DNA of 64,000 bases, from assembly GCA_044226655.1 (NCBI GenBank), contig JBGAGO010000006.1:62001-126000 (forward strand), written 5' to 3'. Positions within the stretch are counted from its first letter, which is position 1, and each line of letters opens with the position of its first letter. The stretch is from JBEVOS01 sp044226655 (GTDB lineage: Bacteria; Pseudomonadota; Alphaproteobacteria; Caulobacterales; Aquidulcibacteraceae). Made by a program: the position numbers and the translations under genes. Shown piece after piece: positions 63,670-64,000 of this stretch. The notes beneath the pieces were generated by a model. It was not told where the DNA came from. It made no database searches and saw only the letters and a list, made by a program, of their open reading frames with translations.

Positions 63670-64000
63670 CTAGTTCGCGCCGAACACCACGAGTTCGCTG
63701 CGCGCGTCTTCGATCAGCGAGCGGAACGCGGGATCGGCATGCAGGCGCGCGATGACGGCGGCTGCGAGCAAGCGCCCCGCCGCGACATCGCTCGGCCAAT
63801 GCACGCCGCAGATCACGCGGCTGTTGCCGTAATCGACGCCGCGCTCCAGCACCGCCTGGGCGCGGGCGGCAGGCACGGCCTCCGCGAGCGCGAGCGCCCA
63901 GCCGAAGCCGAGCGCGGAATGGCCGGAGGGGTAGGAGCGGTTGGGGCCGAGCGCCTGCGTCGGCGCCGGCGTGCAGCGCGCCAGGTCCGGTTCGGCCACA
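63670..64000 (-). CDS. PAP2-family acid phosphatase, C-terminal part (5' end outside window)
   Basis: Only the C-terminal 109 aa are in the window. RSYPSGHSALGFGWALAL is phosphatase motif 2 and YGNSRVICGVHWPSDVAAGR motif 3 with the catalytic His and Asp. The set fits class A nonspecific acid phosphatases (PhoN-like), periplasmic enzymes. The start and motif 1 lie beyond base 64000. Confidence 0.9.
   Translation of the reverse strand, partial: VAEPDLARCTPAPTQALGPNRSYPSGHSALGFGWALALAEAVPAARAQAVLERGVDYGNSRVICGVHWPSDVAAGRLLAAAVIARLHADPAFRSLIEDARSELVVFGAN

Overview
The window is GC-rich, densely coded DNA from an alphaproteobacterium. The evidence is a TonB-dependent receptor, TetR-controlled catabolic genes, an Anbu/alpha-E/ATP-grasp cluster, an RpoH-type heat-shock promoter, and G/C-rich palindromic repeats in the gaps. 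The style is Caulobacterales/Hyphomonadaceae-like, but the species cannot be named from sequence alone. I found no rRNA, CRISPR array or complete insertion sequence, and one tRNA gene.

1-15370: a catabolic, uptake and oxygenation region. It holds a ring-hydroxylating Rieske dioxygenase (alpha cut by the window edge, plus beta), a TonB-dependent receptor, a regulator with two TetR units, a translationally coupled MFS - ferredoxin - ferredoxin reductase - P450 operon, an HSL-type esterase, a Baeyer-Villiger monooxygenase and a PhoD-type phosphatase. A short motif, AACGTAAAAT or its core, recurs in three control regions and may be the operator of a local regulon. The set suits import and stepwise oxygenation of a hydrophobic cyclic substrate such as a terpenoid, steroid or aromatic; the substrate itself is not visible. 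15514-20251: a TetR-controlled RND efflux pair with a 12-bp palindromic operator.

20491-32995: a mobile element of about 12.5 kb in the 3' end of tRNA-Leu(CAG). A P4-type integrase lies beside the tRNA, and an imperfect copy of the tRNA 3' end lies at the far end. Between them are a relaxase, an excisionase-like protein, a candidate transfer origin, a HipBA module, a TIR - beta-propeller - two-helix membrane protein, and a coupled pair of a TauD-like oxygenase and a HEPN-like/zinc-ribbon protein. It looks like an integrative mobilizable element carrying defence-like cargo, and is the most novel part of the window.

33145-41825: mostly core and lipid metabolism. It holds a hotdog dehydratase-like protein, an Anbu cluster (CP-ATP-grasp, alpha-E, Anbu), and an operon of acyl-CoA synthetase, GMC oxidoreductase, VOC protein and enoyl-CoA hydratase.

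42029-64000: envelope and general functions. It holds alpha-2-macroglobulin with PBP1C, LtrA, a PI-PLC-like lipoprotein, a c-type cytochrome with a TPR protein, an S8 lipoprotein protease followed by a possible stand-alone propeptide-like partner, hydrolases, a double-ATPase ABC protein, a small heat-shock protein with a sigma32-like promoter and structured leader, an exported methyltransferase-like lipoprotein, an SCP2 protein, a PhnB-like protein and a PAP2 phosphatase cut by the right edge. Two doublets of inverted palindromic repeats (REPIN-like) lie at 47139-47292 and 59936-60111.
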